From Candidatus Bathyarchaeota archaeon (GTDB lineage: Archaea > Thermoproteota > Bathyarchaeia > 40CM-2-53-6 > JALHTG01): a stretch of 59,245 nt of DNA. A model generated the notes under the pieces. That model saw only the letters and a list, made by a program, of their open reading frames with translations. It did not search any database and had not been told where the DNA came from. The position numbers and the translations under genes are program-made. The stretch is taken from contig JALHTG010000053.1 of NCBI GenBank assembly GCA_022865705.1, positions 1-59,245 of the forward strand, in the 5' to 3' direction. How positions within the stretch are numbered: position 1 is the first letter of the stretch; each line of letters begins with the position of its first letter. Positions 41,435 through 51,345 of this stretch are shown here, one piece after another.

Positions 41435-42721
41435 ATGGTGGAGGTCTGGCTTCCGTATGGAAGGACGGAAGTGTCGATGCGAGTTCCGGACGAGAATTTT
41501 CAAAGGACAGTTGAGCCCAAAGACGGGAATCCGGTAGAGGACCCCGCGCTTGAGGTAGAACTGGCCCTTCAAAATCCAGTTGGGTCGAAACCGGTGTCTT
41601 CGATGGTTGGGCCAGATGACAAGGTCGTGCTCGTCGTGGATGACGCGACAAGGCCCAGACCGGCACATCCCATTATTCCTCAGGTAGTCGAGGAATTGAT
41701 TCATTCGGGTGTCAGATCTGAGAACATCGCTTTGCTCATCGGACTAGGTTTGCATAAGGCTCCATCTGGCGAAGAAATAGAACAAATCACAGGAACTGCT
41801 TCTGCGACCGGACTGAAAATATCGAGCCATGACTGCAAATCTAATCTGACACACGTAGGTGACACAACTCACGGCACAAACGTTTTCCTTAGCAAAACGT
41901 TCGTTGAGGCTGACGTAAAAATCCTTACCGGAGACATTGAACTGCACCACTTTGCCGGATATGGCGGAGGACGCAAAAGCGTGCTACCTGGCATATCTGC
42001 TGAGGAAACGATCCTACAAAACCACGCGCTATCTCTGCATCCCAAGGCACGCGCTGGAGTTTTGGAAGGAAATCCTGTAAACGAGGACATGATGGAAGCC
42101 GCGGAAATGGCGAAGGTAGATTTCATAGTCAACGTTGTTCTTAACCAGAAGAAAGATATTGTGAAGACGTTCTCCGGGGATCTTCGTCAAGCATTTCTCA
42201 AAGGAACTCAGACTATTGACAAATTGTGCAAGATCAGATGTGAGTCGAAAGCTGATATCGTCGTCGTGAGTCCGGGAGGAAACCCGAGAGACCTCAATCT
42301 CTCTCAAGCACTTAAGGCGGTTTATCAAACTCTAGACATCGTGAAAGAGGGCGGAGCAATGGTTCTTGTTGCCGAATGTCCAGAGGGAGAAGGAAGCCAA
42401 GCTTTCGGTGAATGGATGATGAGATCAGAAGGATCGCGACAAATAGAACATGCGATCAAGAAGCGATTCTCGATAGGCGCGCACGACGCATATTACCTTA
42501 CTAAGGCTCTTGAAAAAGCCAAAATCTACCTCGTCTCAACCATCCCAGACCACTACGTCTCAAGCATATTCAAAATGAGGCCCTCTAGGACCGCAAATGC
42601 TGCAATACAGACCGCCCTAAGAAGTGTTGGAAAAGACTCCAAGGTCACAGTCATACCGTATGGAGCTTTCACGCTTCCCATCGTTCAAGAATACTCAACA
42701 GCAGAACCAACACACAGCTGA
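41435..42721 (+). CDS. larA: LarA-family nickel-dependent racemase-like protein
   Basis: A 428-residue homologue of lactate racemase. It has the N-terminal VVDDATRPRPAHPI motif, the HGTNVFL region, LTGDIELHHFAGYGGGRKSVLPG carrying the His and Lys of the active site, and VSPGGNPRDLNLSQA. LarA uses a nickel-pincer cofactor made by LarB, LarC and LarE, none of which lie in this window. The substrate could be lactate or another 2-hydroxy acid. Confidence 0.87.
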   Translation: MVEVWLPYGRTEVSMRVPDENFQRTVEPKDGNPVEDPALEVELALQNPVGSKPVSSMVGPDDKVVLVVDDATRPRPAHPIIPQVVEELIHSGVRSENIALLIGLGLHKAPSGEEIEQITGTASATGLKISSHDCKSNLTHVGDTTHGTNVFLSKTFVEADVKILTGDIELHHFAGYGGGRKSVLPGISAEETILQNHALSLHPKARAGVLEGNPVNEDMMEAAEMAKVDFIVNVVLNQKKDIVKTFSGDLRQAFLKGTQTIDKLCKIRCESKADIVVVSPGGNPRDLNLSQALKAVYQTLDIVKEGGAMVLVAECPEGEGSQAFGEWMMRSEGSRQIEHAIKKRFSIGAHDAYYLTKALEKAKIYLVSTIPDHYVSSIFKMRPSRTANAAIQTALRSVGKDSKVTVIPYGAFTLPIVQEYSTAEPTHS

Positions 42722-42809
42722 GTCCAGACCTAGATGGATGCATGTGAATGACCAAATCAACCTACTCGAGACCCCCGCAATGTCGCTCTAGAGATCGGAA
42801 GAGAAGTAA

Positions 42810-43601
42810 ATGGTGAACGAATGTCACACGTCCGCTCCGGACAACCCGAATACGCTTAGGCCGTCTCTGTTTGGTACAATTCTCATTAGGTTTGAGATGG
42901 TGAGTTCGACAAATGATGTTGCTTTAAGACTGGCCGGGCGAGGCCTACCTGAGGGAGCCGTAGTCCTGGCTAAGACACAAAGGCGTGGAAGGGGCAGACA
43001 TGGCAGAGAATGGTTTTCTCCCACAGGAGGGATGTTCTTCTCGATTGTTCTAAGACCGAAGGCCCTAATCTCGCTTCTCCCCATTGCTGCGGGTGTCTCT
43101 ACAGCACGAGCTATTCGCCGTCTTTTCCATCTTGAAGCCACCTTGAAGTGGCCAAACGATGTGACTGTGAAGGGACGAAAAATCGCAGGAATACTCGCAG
43201 AATCATCAACAGCAACTGGGCCCAGCTATGCAGTCGTAGGCTTCGGAGTCAATGCCAACAATATGTGCGCATCCATGCCACCTAATCTGAGAGAGCATGT
43301 CACCTCCATCTTGGACCATGTGAAATCAAAGGTCGACATTGAGTGGCTGATGAAAGAGATTCTTGACGAGTTTGCCGCGATTTACTCCCAAGTCCGTATT
43401 GGCAACCATGTGAGTGTGGTCAGAGAATGGAAGAAGCTTACCAACATGTTGGGACAACGAATCATTGTCCATGACGGAGAGAATCTCTTTGAGGCTATCG
43501 CTCTTGACTTGGATCTTGAGGGTGCGCTCCTTGTTCAAACAGAGAATGGTGCGGTACGAAGACTTCTCTCCGGCGACGTTTCGCTACACAGAGCGAAGTA
43601 G
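42810..43601 (+). CDS. birA: biotin-protein ligase BirA
   Basis: A 263-residue ligase without the N-terminal repressor helix-turn-helix. The catalytic motif KTQRRGRGRHGREWFSP is followed by KWPNDVTVKGRKIAGIL and a C-terminal SH3-like domain (EGALLVQTENG). It attaches biotin to the carrier lysine. It is the first gene of a four-gene biotin-enzyme cluster and is 62 bases upstream of the carboxyltransferase gene. Confidence 0.92.
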   Translation: MVNECHTSAPDNPNTLRPSLFGTILIRFEMVSSTNDVALRLAGRGLPEGAVVLAKTQRRGRGRHGREWFSPTGGMFFSIVLRPKALISLLPIAAGVSTARAIRRLFHLEATLKWPNDVTVKGRKIAGILAESSTATGPSYAVVGFGVNANNMCASMPPNLREHVTSILDHVKSKVDIEWLMKEILDEFAAIYSQVRIGNHVSVVREWKKLTNMLGQRIIVHDGENLFEAIALDLDLEGALLVQTENGAVRRLLSGDVSLHRAK

Positions 43602-43663
43602 GTAGAATGTTCTCTTAGTAGGTCTTATTTTCAGCGATAAACTATGTTTGTAACCTGGGATTC

Positions 43664-45217
43664 GTGTTGAAGAAAAGTGAAGATCCTCGTCAATTAGGAC
43701 AAACGAAGCAGGAAAGGCAACTCAGAGGGGATTCTGAGAGGATTGAAGAGCACTATGGAAAAAGCAAGATGACTGCGAAGGAGAGACTTGAACGTCTGTT
43801 GGATCCAGAGTCCTTCGTTGAGCTAGAGCCCCTCGCGGTTCACCAATGCACAGATTTTGGCATGGACACGAGAAAGATTCCTGGAGATGGAGTTGTGGTA
43901 GGCTATGGCACGATTGAGTCTCGATTAGTGTACGTGTTTGCACATGACTTCACTGCTTTTGGAGGCTCCGTCGGCGAGATATTCGCCAAGAAGGTTTGTA
44001 GGGTCATTGACATGGCGATAAAGTCAGGAACTCCGATCATAGGCTTGATTGACTCAGCAGGAGTAAGAGTACAAGAAGGTCTTTCGAGCCTAGCTGGTTG
44101 TGGAGAGATTTCTTTCAGAAGCATGGCGGCCTCAGGAGTGGTTCCTCAAATCCTAGCTGTAATGGGGCCATGTGCTGGAGGGGTTGCTCATTCTGCTGCG
44201 ATTGCGGATTTTTTGCTAATGGTAGAAGGAAATAGCTGCTTGTTCGCTACGAGTCCGGGTGTGATAAGGTCAACTATGGGACAGGATATCTCAGCTGAGA
44301 CCCTGGGCGGAGCACTTGTTCACAGCCAGTCTAGTGGCGTGGCACATCTTCTGGTTAAGGATGATGCAGAATGCCTTCGCCAGGTAAGAAAGCTGCTGAG
44401 TTACATTCCATCCAATAATCTCGAAGAACCACCTCGATCTCGGCTGAACGATGGCCCCGACCGCACAGATGCGATGCTTGATAACGTCATTCCAGAAAAT
44501 CAGAACCAACACTACGACATGAAGCAGGTTATCTTCTCTGTCGTGGATGATCACGACTTCTTTGAGATCCATTCATTGTGGGCACAAAACATAGTTGTGG
44601 GCCTGGCCAGATTGTACGGTGGCACAGTCGGGATAGTTGGAAACCAACCTGAAGTCCTGGAGGGCATGATTGACATTTACGCATCAGCAAAAGCTGCTAG
44701 ATTCATCAGATTCTGCGACGCCTTCAATATCCCTCTCGTGACATTCGTTGATACACCAGGATTCCTTCCAGACAAGAACCAAGAGCACGAGGGAATAGTC
44801 CGGCACGCATCAAAGCTTCTCTATGCATACAGTGAAGCCACAGTACCAAAGATAACGCTGATAACGAGAAAGGCTTACGGCATGGCGTACGTTGTCATGT
44901 GCAGTAAGCATGTTCGAAGCGACATCAACTACGCATGGCCAACGGCTGAGATAGCGGTAATGGGTCCAGAGGGAGCTGTCGAGACTATATTCGGTAGGGA
45001 GTTGGCTGAAGCCGAGAATCGAGAAAGCAGGAAGAGCGAGCTGACAGTGGAATACAAGAAGAGATTCTGCAATCCAACCATCGCTGCAGAGAAAGGCTAC
45101 ATTGATGATGTAATCATTCCTCATGAAACAAGGCCGAAGATCATACGTGCTCTACAAGCCTTGTCCAGTAAACGCGAAGGAAGACCTCCAAAGAAGCATG
45201 GAAACATCCCGCTGTGA
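43664..45217 (+). CDS. biotin-dependent acyl-CoA carboxyltransferase subunit (12S/MmdA/PccB type)
   Basis: A 517-residue crotonase-fold carboxyltransferase. The N-half has GDGVVVGYGTIE and IDSAGVRVQEG with the oxyanion loop MGPCAGGVAHSAAIADF; the C-half has FVDTPGFLPDKNQEHEGIVRH, KAYGMAYVVMCSK and WPTAEIAVMGPEGA. It would move carboxyl groups between carboxybiotin and propionyl- or methylmalonyl-CoA. The stop overlaps the next start by four bases (GTGA). Confidence 0.9.
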   Translation: MLKKSEDPRQLGQTKQERQLRGDSERIEEHYGKSKMTAKERLERLLDPESFVELEPLAVHQCTDFGMDTRKIPGDGVVVGYGTIESRLVYVFAHDFTAFGGSVGEIFAKKVCRVIDMAIKSGTPIIGLIDSAGVRVQEGLSSLAGCGEISFRSMAASGVVPQILAVMGPCAGGVAHSAAIADFLLMVEGNSCLFATSPGVIRSTMGQDISAETLGGALVHSQSSGVAHLLVKDDAECLRQVRKLLSYIPSNNLEEPPRSRLNDGPDRTDAMLDNVIPENQNQHYDMKQVIFSVVDDHDFFEIHSLWAQNIVVGLARLYGGTVGIVGNQPEVLEGMIDIYASAKAARFIRFCDAFNIPLVTFVDTPGFLPDKNQEHEGIVRHASKLLYAYSEATVPKITLITRKAYGMAYVVMCSKHVRSDINYAWPTAEIAVMGPEGAVETIFGRELAEAENRESRKSELTVEYKKRFCNPTIAAEKGYIDDVIIPHETRPKIIRALQALSSKREGRPPKKHGNIPL

Positions 45218-46773
45218 AAGAAATCGAGGATCGGTCTTTGGCAAGAGTCAGGATAACCGATACTACTTTCAGGGATGCCCATCAGTCCCTTGCAGCCACC
45301 AAGATGCGCACAGAACACATGATGCCCATCGCTGAGAAAATGGACTCTGTTGGCTTCTTCTCAATGGAGGTATGGGGCGGTGCAACATTCGACGTATCCA
45401 TCAGGTACCTTGGAGAAGACCCATGGGAGAGAGTCCGACAACTCAAGAAGAAGATACGTAGAACTCCACTGCAGATGCTGCTCAGAGGCCAGAACCTTGT
45501 AGGCTACAGAAACTATGCTGACGACGTTGTGGTCAAGTTCGTTGAGACCGCTGCGGATGTCGGGATCGACATTTTCAGAGTCTTCGATGCACTAAACGAT
45601 ACGCGAAACATGGAGACTGCGATCAGAGCTGCACAGACAATCGGTAAACACGTCCAAGGAACCGTATGCTACACCGTAAGCCCAGTTCACACTTTGAGAA
45701 GCTACATTCGAGTAGCTAAGGAGCTGGCACACCTTGGCTGTGATTCAATATGCCTCAAGGACATGTCCGGAATACTTGCTCCTGCAGACGCTTTCAAGAT
45801 AGTAAACGCATTGAAAAAACAGGTTCGCCTTCCAGTCGATGTTCATAGCCATTGCACAAGCGGGATGGCGCCTCTCGCATATTTCAGCGCATGCGAGGCG
45901 GGAGTCGACATTCTCGACACAGCCTTCTCCCCATTTGCCGGAGGAACATCGCAACCCGCAGTCGAGAGTATTGTCGGCGCTCTCAAGGGTTCTAGATATG
46001 ATACAGGTTTGGATCTCGGATTGCTCGTGGACATTTCAAAGTACTTCCGAGACCTTAGGGAACGTAACCGAGGATATTTCAACGTGGATCCCAGATCAGA
46101 GACTGTGGACTCTGGCGTTCTGATTCATCAGATTCCGGGAGGAATGATTTCTAACCTCATTGCACAGCTGAAAGAGCAGAATGCACTGGATAAGTTTGAC
46201 GATGTGCTCAAGGAAACACCTCGAGTTAGAAAGGATCTTGGCTACCCACCACTTGTAACACCGACCAGCCAGATAGTGGGAACACAAGCAGTGATGAACG
46301 TTCTGTCAGGCGAACGATACAAAACTGTTCTAGAAGAGGTCAAGGACTACATCAGAGGGCTCTACGGACGACATCCCGCAAGAATGAACACTAGACTTCG
46401 TAAGAAGATCCTTGGAAACGAGAGAGTCATAACCTATAGGCCGGCAGACGCAATCCCACCTGAGCTCGAGAAGACCCGACAGGAAGCAGACACGCTCATT
46501 CGTACAGATGAAGACCTTCTCACTTATGCTCTTTTTCCTCAAGTTGGGGCAGATTTCCTAAGAAGAAGAGGATGTGTTGGAAGAGAAATCTGCCTTGACA
46601 GTGCGGTCGCTATCGCTGTCGCTTTGGCGAAGCAGTGTTCCACAAAGGAAGAGCACCACTTATTCGCGCACGCAAATCGAGGCCACTTCGGCTCACCTTG
46701 GAGATCTGCAGGAATAGTGGACCTGCACAAATCGAGATCAATTTGGCAGGGATTCTATGTTGACAGAATATGA
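45214..46773 (+). CDS. pyruvate/oxaloacetate carboxyltransferase subunit (5S/PycB/OadA type)
   Basis: A 519-residue TIM-barrel carboxyltransferase plus a PYC/OADA domain. It has ITDTTFRDAHQSLAATKM, the metal ligands DVHSHCTSGMAP, the expected carbamylated Lys in ICLKDMSGIL and FSPFAGGTSQPAVES. There is no fused biotin carrier at the C-terminus; that domain is a separate gene overlapping the end by 17 bases. With the 12S-type and carrier subunits it forms a transcarboxylase-like set. Confidence 0.9.
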   Translation: MKEIEDRSLARVRITDTTFRDAHQSLAATKMRTEHMMPIAEKMDSVGFFSMEVWGGATFDVSIRYLGEDPWERVRQLKKKIRRTPLQMLLRGQNLVGYRNYADDVVVKFVETAADVGIDIFRVFDALNDTRNMETAIRAAQTIGKHVQGTVCYTVSPVHTLRSYIRVAKELAHLGCDSICLKDMSGILAPADAFKIVNALKKQVRLPVDVHSHCTSGMAPLAYFSACEAGVDILDTAFSPFAGGTSQPAVESIVGALKGSRYDTGLDLGLLVDISKYFRDLRERNRGYFNVDPRSETVDSGVLIHQIPGGMISNLIAQLKEQNALDKFDDVLKETPRVRKDLGYPPLVTPTSQIVGTQAVMNVLSGERYKTVLEEVKDYIRGLYGRHPARMNTRLRKKILGNERVITYRPADAIPPELEKTRQEADTLIRTDEDLLTYALFPQVGADFLRRRGCVGREICLDSAVAIAVALAKQCSTKEEHHLFAHANRGHFGSPWRSAGIVDLHKSRSIWQGFYVDRI

Positions 46774-47293
46774 GATTCGGGTAGGTGAGAAGACCCACAA
46801 GGTAGTGATCAAAAGGCAGCAAGAGAACTACTTCTTGATTTCCATTAACGGACTTGATTTGCACGTGAACTGCGATGGTATTCCTTCGTTTGACAAGGCC
46901 CTATCAATAGAAGTGGACTCGACGAAGTACGACATAGAACTAGGTACCCTTTCTCAAGGGGAAGAAGTAGACGTGATTGCAGCAGGTCATCACTTCAAGG
47001 CAAGCATTGTAGATTCTCGTGGACCGACACGCGTTTCTCCTGGAGTCGTGCAGGTGAGAAAGACAGAGGTGCCAACGAAGGCAGTAGTTGTGTATGCTCC
47101 TATGTCGGGGCGCGTAGCGTCAGTCATGGTTCGAGTGGGACAGAATGTACATGCCGGTGAGGCCCTGCTGATGCTAGAGGCTATGAAGATGGAGAACGAG
47201 ATTGCAGCACCTCGTGACGGAAAGGTGCAAAGCATTCATGTGGTAGATGGCGACGGCGTGAAGAAGAACGACCCACTTCTGACGTTAGTCTAA
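46757..47293 (+). CDS. biotin carboxyl carrier protein
   Basis: A 178-residue carrier. The first 90 residues form a non-conserved beta domain. The biotinyl domain (about 110-178) has the canonical MLEAMKMENEIAAP with biotinylated Lys and two hairpins (APMSGRVASVMV; VKKNDPLLTLV). It is encoded with birA, 12S-like and 5S-like genes. No biotin carboxylase (AccC/PycA) gene follows; the next gene is a convergent protease. Confidence 0.93.
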   Translation: MLTEYEIRVGEKTHKVVIKRQQENYFLISINGLDLHVNCDGIPSFDKALSIEVDSTKYDIELGTLSQGEEVDVIAAGHHFKASIVDSRGPTRVSPGVVQVRKTEVPTKAVVVYAPMSGRVASVMVRVGQNVHAGEALLMLEAMKMENEIAAPRDGKVQSIHVVDGDGVKKNDPLLTLV

Positions 47294-47429
47294 GAGAGTG
47301 GTAGCTTGTTCTACTATGCATGAAGCTACTGGCGATCATCACACGTCAGAGTCTTCAGAGGGACTATTTGTCGAAGGCTTCTGTCAAACGCTTCTTGTTT
47401 CTCAAGGTTGCGACCGACCTACGAAGAGA

Positions 47430-48554
47430 CTACAGCCTAACGAAGAGAATGGTGATCATGAAAATCACGGCGACATACATTACCTTCCTAGAAGCCGAAA
47501 GAGGTGACCAGTCGTCAAGAGGGATCACCCCTGAAGACCCTCTTCCGCTCAAGAACATCATTATCGATAGCAATAGCGCAAACACCCAGAAACCAGAGAA
47601 TACCATCGCAGCCAATCCGATGTAGCTTGCAATCTTGTGGCCCTTCGATCCGAGAAGCGCGCGAGCCATATGGCCTCCGTCCAACTGCCAAATGGGAAGC
47701 AGGTTCAGATAGCTGATGAGACTGCCTATCCAAGCTGCGAATTCAATCTGTGTGAAGAAGAGCACGAAGCCCCTAGGGTATGGCCTCACTACCGGGATAA
47801 GCAAGTCGAAAAAAAGAGGATACTCCGGCCATGATGCTGGCTGTGCCAGTCCAAGCTTATTCCAAAGAATAGCATCTGCTATCGGCACGAGATACGCTGT
47901 TTGAATGCTTAGAATAGTCACAATTATGAGCGAAACGAATGCTACCATCGGGCCGCTCAATCCCAAATCGAACAGAGCGTCCCTGTTCCGAGGAGGGCTT
48001 CTCAAAGATATAACAGCACCAAAGGTACCAGTAGGTGGGACACCTGGGATGAAGTAAGGCATCGTCGAATCCATTCTATGGACTTCACAAGCAATCTTGT
48101 GACCTACTTCATGTAGCCCAACTATTGCGAATAGCGACAGTACGAATAGGCTCACTGGAAGATACGGCTCAGTGCCGGGCATCAATACCTCTCGCTGCAG
48201 TACAGATCCTTCCCAAAGTACGAACCCTGTAGCAAAAACTGTGCCAATCGTTCCTGCCAGTAGTACGACATTGATCAGCGGACGCGTGGGTTTGAGCTTA
48301 GGTTTGGGGAAGACCCTGATCAGAAGGCCCCCGTCTTCGAACCGAAGAGTTGGGACAAGGCCCTTACCGGACATCTCATCGACCAGGCTACGAAATTTCA
48401 GCTTAGCAGGCTCCGGACGTACTACAAAGGTTGGAATATCCTGCGGATCAAGATACGCATCGACAACAGCAAACCTCGATGAAATGGATGCTTTCGCCTC
48501 GGAAAAGGAGGCTGATACTTCTGGTTCTTCGGAGGCCGAGCTTGGCAATGGCAC
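47430..48554 (-). CDS. site-2-type intramembrane metalloprotease (M50)
   Basis: A 374-residue membrane protease. The zinc motif HEVGH lies in a TM (VGLHEVGHKIACE), and the third ligand is in NLLPIWQLDGGHMARAL. The cytoplasmic N-terminus (about 100 residues) carries a domain ending FPKPKLKPTRP. Such proteases release membrane-bound regulators. GTG 48554 is supported by a TATA box at 48583-48592 (cttatatgat on the minus strand). It is convergent with the biotin carrier gene. Confidence 0.87.
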   Translation of the reverse strand: MPLPSSASEEPEVSASFSEAKASISSRFAVVDAYLDPQDIPTFVVRPEPAKLKFRSLVDEMSGKGLVPTLRFEDGGLLIRVFPKPKLKPTRPLINVVLLAGTIGTVFATGFVLWEGSVLQREVLMPGTEPYLPVSLFVLSLFAIVGLHEVGHKIACEVHRMDSTMPYFIPGVPPTGTFGAVISLRSPPRNRDALFDLGLSGPMVAFVSLIIVTILSIQTAYLVPIADAILWNKLGLAQPASWPEYPLFFDLLIPVVRPYPRGFVLFFTQIEFAAWIGSLISYLNLLPIWQLDGGHMARALLGSKGHKIASYIGLAAMVFSGFWVFALLLSIMMFLSGRGSSGVIPLDDWSPLSASRKVMYVAVIFMITILFVRL

Positions 48555-48582
48555 CGCCTTAGCTCGATCACGTATTAAAGAT

Positions 48583-48592
48583 CATCATATAA
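48583..48592 (-). promoter_or_regulatory. TATA box of the site-2 protease gene
   Basis: The minus strand reads cttatatgat. It predicts initiation near 48561, seven bases before the GTG start. Confidence 0.45.
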
Positions 48593-48649
48593 GCCCACCG
48601 TAAAGATCCGTGAAGCTTCTAGTACCGCTAGATGACAACCGGACAAGGT

Positions 48650-48659
48650 CTTATATCTC
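48650..48659 (+). promoter_or_regulatory. TATA box of rimI
   Basis: The bases cttatatctc predict initiation near 48682, so translation should begin at ATG 48694 and not at upstream in-frame codons. Confidence 0.5.
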
Positions 48660-48693
48660 GACCACGTCAGGAGATTTCGATCAGACTTTGGAG

Positions 48694-49173
48694 ATGACGC
48701 CAACCTTCACGATTCGTGGATTCGAGCAGAACGACTTAGACGGCGTCATGGAAATCAACAGAACCTGTTTGCCAGAGAACTATTCTGCGTCTTTCTTCTT
48801 AGATGTTCATGCCAAGTTTCCCGAAGGGTTCCTCGTAGCTGTTAATGACAACACTGTGGTCGGCTATATCATGTGCAGGTTGGAACGCGGCTTCTCCGAA
48901 ACTAGCAAATTTCGATTCGTGAAGAAGGGACATATGATCTCCGTAGCCGTCCTTCCAGAACACAGAAGAAAAGGAATAGCTAGCGAGTTAGTCAAACAAG
49001 CTGGGAGGAGCCTAGTCGAGAAAGAAGCAGAGGAATACTACCTAGAAGTCAGAGTCTCAAACAAGTCAGCTCAGGACCTATATGATAGACTCGGATTCAA
49101 GCAGGCAAGGACGATATCGTTCTACTACCATAACGGTGAAGACGCAATCGTCATGAATAAGTCGCTAATGTGA
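48694..49173 (+). CDS. rimI: N-alpha-acetyltransferase, RimI/Ard1 type
   Basis: A 159-residue GNAT. It has an N-terminal strand TFTIRGFEQNDLDGVMEIN, the LPENYS substrate loop typical of archaeal Ard1, the acetyl-CoA motif VAVLPEHRRKGIASELV and the final LYDRLGFKQARTISFYY. It acetylates protein N-termini, as in Sulfolobus. The longer frame from GTG 48610 would begin upstream of the predicted transcript start. Confidence 0.88.
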   Translation: MTPTFTIRGFEQNDLDGVMEINRTCLPENYSASFFLDVHAKFPEGFLVAVNDNTVVGYIMCRLERGFSETSKFRFVKKGHMISVAVLPEHRRKGIASELVKQAGRSLVEKEAEEYYLEVRVSNKSAQDLYDRLGFKQARTISFYYHNGEDAIVMNKSLM

Positions 49174-49338
49174 ATACCATCGTGTCGACGGATCCGTGAC
49201 GAGATGAGCTGCGAGTCATCTGCCACCAGATATGACCAATGCAAAGAGCAGCACGTCTATTCCTTGGTTGATTGATCGCATTTGCGATCTGGATTCAAAG
49301 GAGACATGGCTGCTCAAAAGCAGCTTGTGGAACAGGTC

Positions 49339-50238
49339 TCAGGAGATTCCCATGTTCTCGATTAGTTCAGAGATGGTGCAGAATTCGTGGTTTTTGAGAA
49401 GATGTTTGAATGCGCGCAAACACGAGAGATCGTACGGAAGCATCCACAACCGTGACAAGACTGCATTCGAAAGCGACCTGATTCGTCTTCTGCACAGCTG
49501 CCAGGGATGAAGACAGAGTATGGACGGAACGCCCCTCTGATTGCATTTCTTGATAAAGTAGCTCACAATGCTTGGACTTACCAGAGAGAAAAGAGATACC
49601 GAGTATCCTGACCCGAATGGAATCTCAAGGTTTCCAAGAAGCCTTGCTGAGAATGGGTTTGGAAAGGTAGATCCCTGTCTTGGCCGCAGGCGATACGTTG
49701 AGATGGGGATCTCTATTATGCCCGCCATCTTTGTGTGCTCGCAGAGTGATCCGTAACTGGAGCTATCATAAACAAATCCATGTCTCGCCAATTCACGTAG
49801 ACACTCAACGGTCATTGATGCTCTCGGGGCCCTGAATCCTACTGGCTTGAAACCCGCTATGAACCTTTCAGATTCCTGAAGGTCCTTCACTAGAGACGAG
49901 ATGCCGTCAATTGGAACGTGCGTATGAGAGTGGTATGCAACCTCGTGTCCGAGTTCTTTGATCTCTTGTATGAGCTCAGGGTACCAATCATGTACCTCTC
50001 CAACGATGAAAAAAGTGATGGTATGGCCATGTTCTCTTAGCATTCTCAGGATGCTCTTTGTTGACAAGAAGACATTTCCTCCGTCCAGAAGCTTTCTATT
50101 CTCCTCAGTTTCTACAGCTCTTCTTCCAGTCTCTGACAAGTGCCTGATCTCAGTCATGTATCTGTGCGAGATTGATTCCAAGTCGATAGTGAGGGCGTTT
50201 CTCAACTGAATCAGTGGAGAAGGATTGCGTGTCTTCAA
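49339..50238 (-). CDS. polysaccharide deacetylase family protein
   Basis: A 299-residue NodB-fold protein. The first acidic residue is in NALTIDLESISH, the metal histidines are in HEVAYHSHTHVPID, and the GFRAPRASM and ILCLHPWQL motifs follow. The family removes N-acetyl groups from glycans. There is no signal peptide, so it probably acts on a lipid-linked or cytoplasmic sugar intermediate. It opens a loose group of glycan genes up to 53783. The gap 50239-50511 shows only weak open frames. Confidence 0.8.
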   Translation of the reverse strand: MKTRNPSPLIQLRNALTIDLESISHRYMTEIRHLSETGRRAVETEENRKLLDGGNVFLSTKSILRMLREHGHTITFFIVGEVHDWYPELIQEIKELGHEVAYHSHTHVPIDGISSLVKDLQESERFIAGFKPVGFRAPRASMTVECLRELARHGFVYDSSSYGSLCEHTKMAGIIEIPISTYRLRPRQGSTFPNPFSARLLGNLEIPFGSGYSVSLFSLVSPSIVSYFIKKCNQRGVPSILCLHPWQLCRRRIRSLSNAVLSRLWMLPYDLSCLRAFKHLLKNHEFCTISELIENMGIS

Positions 50239-50511
50239 CTTAAGAGTTTAAAGAAAGACTGCGCTATTCTTATGGAGTACGGAAAAGAGCACACGAATCG
50301 GCAGAGGCATTGTTCGACGTGGCACGCAACGCGAAGTACTATGCTTATGCACATCAAATCCGTGATGATCTAGACATGAAGCAAACCCCTTAGTCAAATT
50401 CTCGTGCAAAGAGTTAAAGCCAAAGAACAGGATTTGACCAACTGAATAAACATCCACATGTTGCTGATTGCACTAGAACGGTTGCTGTGAGAACGTCTGG
50501 CTGATGGCTAG

Positions 50512-51345
50512 ATGAGAGGTAACGTGAAGATGTCTGGCACGTCCTGGGAGAGGCTCGTATTGGCTAAGTGGCCAAGGGTGTCGGTAGTTCTTCCGACAAT
50601 GAACGAAGAGAGGAACGTTCAAAGGCTTTGCAGAAAGTTGTCCGACCTAAAGCAGAACTACGCACATCTGACCGAAGCGATATTCGTTCTCAACAACACA
50701 ACGGATGGCACTGCCGAAGTTCTGAGGAGCGTTTTGGGACAGTCCGGGAACGATTTTCTTAGAGTCGCGCATTCAAAAGGTGCCAGAGGGAGCGCCATCA
50801 GGAAGGGCGTTGAGATGGAGCAAGGCAATGTAGTTGTAGTTATGGATTCCGATGGCCAATACGACCCGCAGCAGATACCTGAGCTCGTGCGACCAATACT
50901 CGACTCGGGGTACTTTATTTCCATAGGGAGAAACCACGGATGGGCAAATGTTTCGCGTCGAATCATCTCTGAAATCTTCAAGAAGCTAACCAAGATTCTA
51001 CTGGGAGTAGAATATGTCCAAACCGGGTTCAAAGCTGGCATGAGGGAAGTCCTTCTTGACACGATTCCGAAGGATGTTTCAGGCCTCGACATAGACGTAC
51101 GATGGATGAACAATGTTGTAGTAAGAGGGTATGGCGAGAGGCTGTTCGACGATGTGGAAATCAGACTTCATCCGAGGTTGCACGGAAAAACCGCATTCAA
51201 TCCGCTCAGACTATCACTCGGGCTTCTATACACGACGGTGAGTCTCGCTCTTGAACGCAAGACTGGAAGAGAGTTACCCTTCCCAAGAAAACTGAAGGAG
51301 ATCACACTGCAACCTACACGGCATGCCCTTGTACAGAACATATAG
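50512..51345 (+). CDS. family 2 glycosyltransferase
   Basis: A 277-residue GT-A enzyme resembling dolichol-phosphate mannose synthases. It has VSVVLPTMNEERNVQRL, NNTTDGTAEVL, the donor-metal motif VVVMDSDGQYDP and FKAGMREVLLD. There is no C-terminal TM. It could make a polyprenyl-phosphate sugar for the GT-C enzymes in this window. It lies between the divergent deacetylase and the convergent methyltransferase. Confidence 0.86.
   Translation: MRGNVKMSGTSWERLVLAKWPRVSVVLPTMNEERNVQRLCRKLSDLKQNYAHLTEAIFVLNNTTDGTAEVLRSVLGQSGNDFLRVAHSKGARGSAIRKGVEMEQGNVVVVMDSDGQYDPQQIPELVRPILDSGYFISIGRNHGWANVSRRIISEIFKKLTKILLGVEYVQTGFKAGMREVLLDTIPKDVSGLDIDVRWMNNVVVRGYGERLFDDVEIRLHPRLHGKTAFNPLRLSLGLLYTTVSLALERKTGRELPFPRKLKEITLQPTRHALVQNI

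Noticed and set aside
50248-50457. Minus-strand 69-residue frame between deacetylase and glycosyltransferase
   Set aside because: No ribosome site, no motif, and unremarkable codon use.
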